Below, piece after piece: positions 59,723 to 59,747 of a stretch of DNA of 59,747 nucleotides. Every line of letters begins with the position of its first letter. Position 1 is the first letter of the stretch. The notes under the pieces were generated by a model. It ran no database searches. It was not told the DNA's origin and saw only the letters and a list, made by a program, of their open reading frames with translations. The stretch comes from an uncultured Christensenella sp. (lineage in GTDB: Bacteria; Bacillota; Clostridia; Christensenellales; Borkfalkiaceae): the NCBI GenBank assembly GCA_910578765.1, contig CAJTRW010000010.1, positions 1 to 59,747 of the forward strand. The letters run 5' to 3'. The position numbers were made by a program, and so were the translations under genes.

Positions 59723-59747
59723 TTTCAGTTGACAACCGACAGCCCCC

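Overview
The window looks like a chromosomal segment of an uncultured, anaerobic, probably spore-forming member of the Clostridia. Supporting genes are spore-associated (ylbJ-, pdaB- and CotF-type), a complete Rnf ion-pumping complex, an archaeal-type phosphoglycerate mutase, a LuxS/Pfs methyl cycle and a fused ispDF. A Christensenellales-like gut lineage is a guess from gene content only. No rRNA or tRNA gene was recognised; one tmRNA gene (ssrA) was.

Layout. 1-4.5 kb: a lipoprotein, a small membrane-anchored protein, then guaB-guaA. 4.5-10.1 kb: bioY, then a compact run alr, 5-formyl-THF cyclo-ligase, membrane protein, rsmD, coaD, DAHP synthase, pheA. 10.1-17.8 kb: ylbJ-like, patatin, rarA, pdaB-like, an SSB-like protein, and the reverse-strand operon rqcP-ispDF-radA. 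17.9-26 kb: rpoB-rpoC from a consensus promoter with a long leader; RpoB has an unusual 96-residue acidic tail. 26-35.4 kb: mainly reverse-strand genes (SDR with zinc ribbon, flavodoxin-ferredoxin, DUF368 transporter; pfs-luxS-ung-apgM; fruK and a PPTase), plus two small coat proteins and two small regulatory or membrane genes on short units.

35.4-40.7 kb holds the most unusual region. ssrA is followed by a 4.8 kb element with a large serine recombinase whose reading frame runs backwards through the 3' end of ssrA, so its last ~42 residues are antisense to the tmRNA. A 12-bp direct repeat of the tmRNA 3' end (ACTCGTCCACCA) lies at both proposed ends. The cargo is a TetR regulator, a DUF6064 membrane protein and a 53-residue zinc ribbon under two matching 26-bp palindromes, then a sigma-region-4-like protein behind a leader ORF and terminator, and several arrays of inverted repeats.

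41-49.4 kb: ferritin, LOG protein and LMW phosphatase, DegV, an XRE-membrane regulator coupled to gltX, and a large ABC-FtsX exporter. 49.4-58.2 kb is a flavin electron-transfer neighbourhood: FMN-binding lipoprotein, ApbE flavin transferase and a NusG-II protein face the reverse-strand operon Gx transporter-rnfC-D-G-E-A-B; RnfG has two FMN-binding repeats. The window ends with an M18 aminopeptidase.

Across the window, many genes that begin a transcription unit have a good -10 box only 5-12 bases before the start codon and no Shine-Dalgarno, whereas most operon-internal genes have clear ribosome sites. This suggests frequent leaderless or near-leaderless transcripts.
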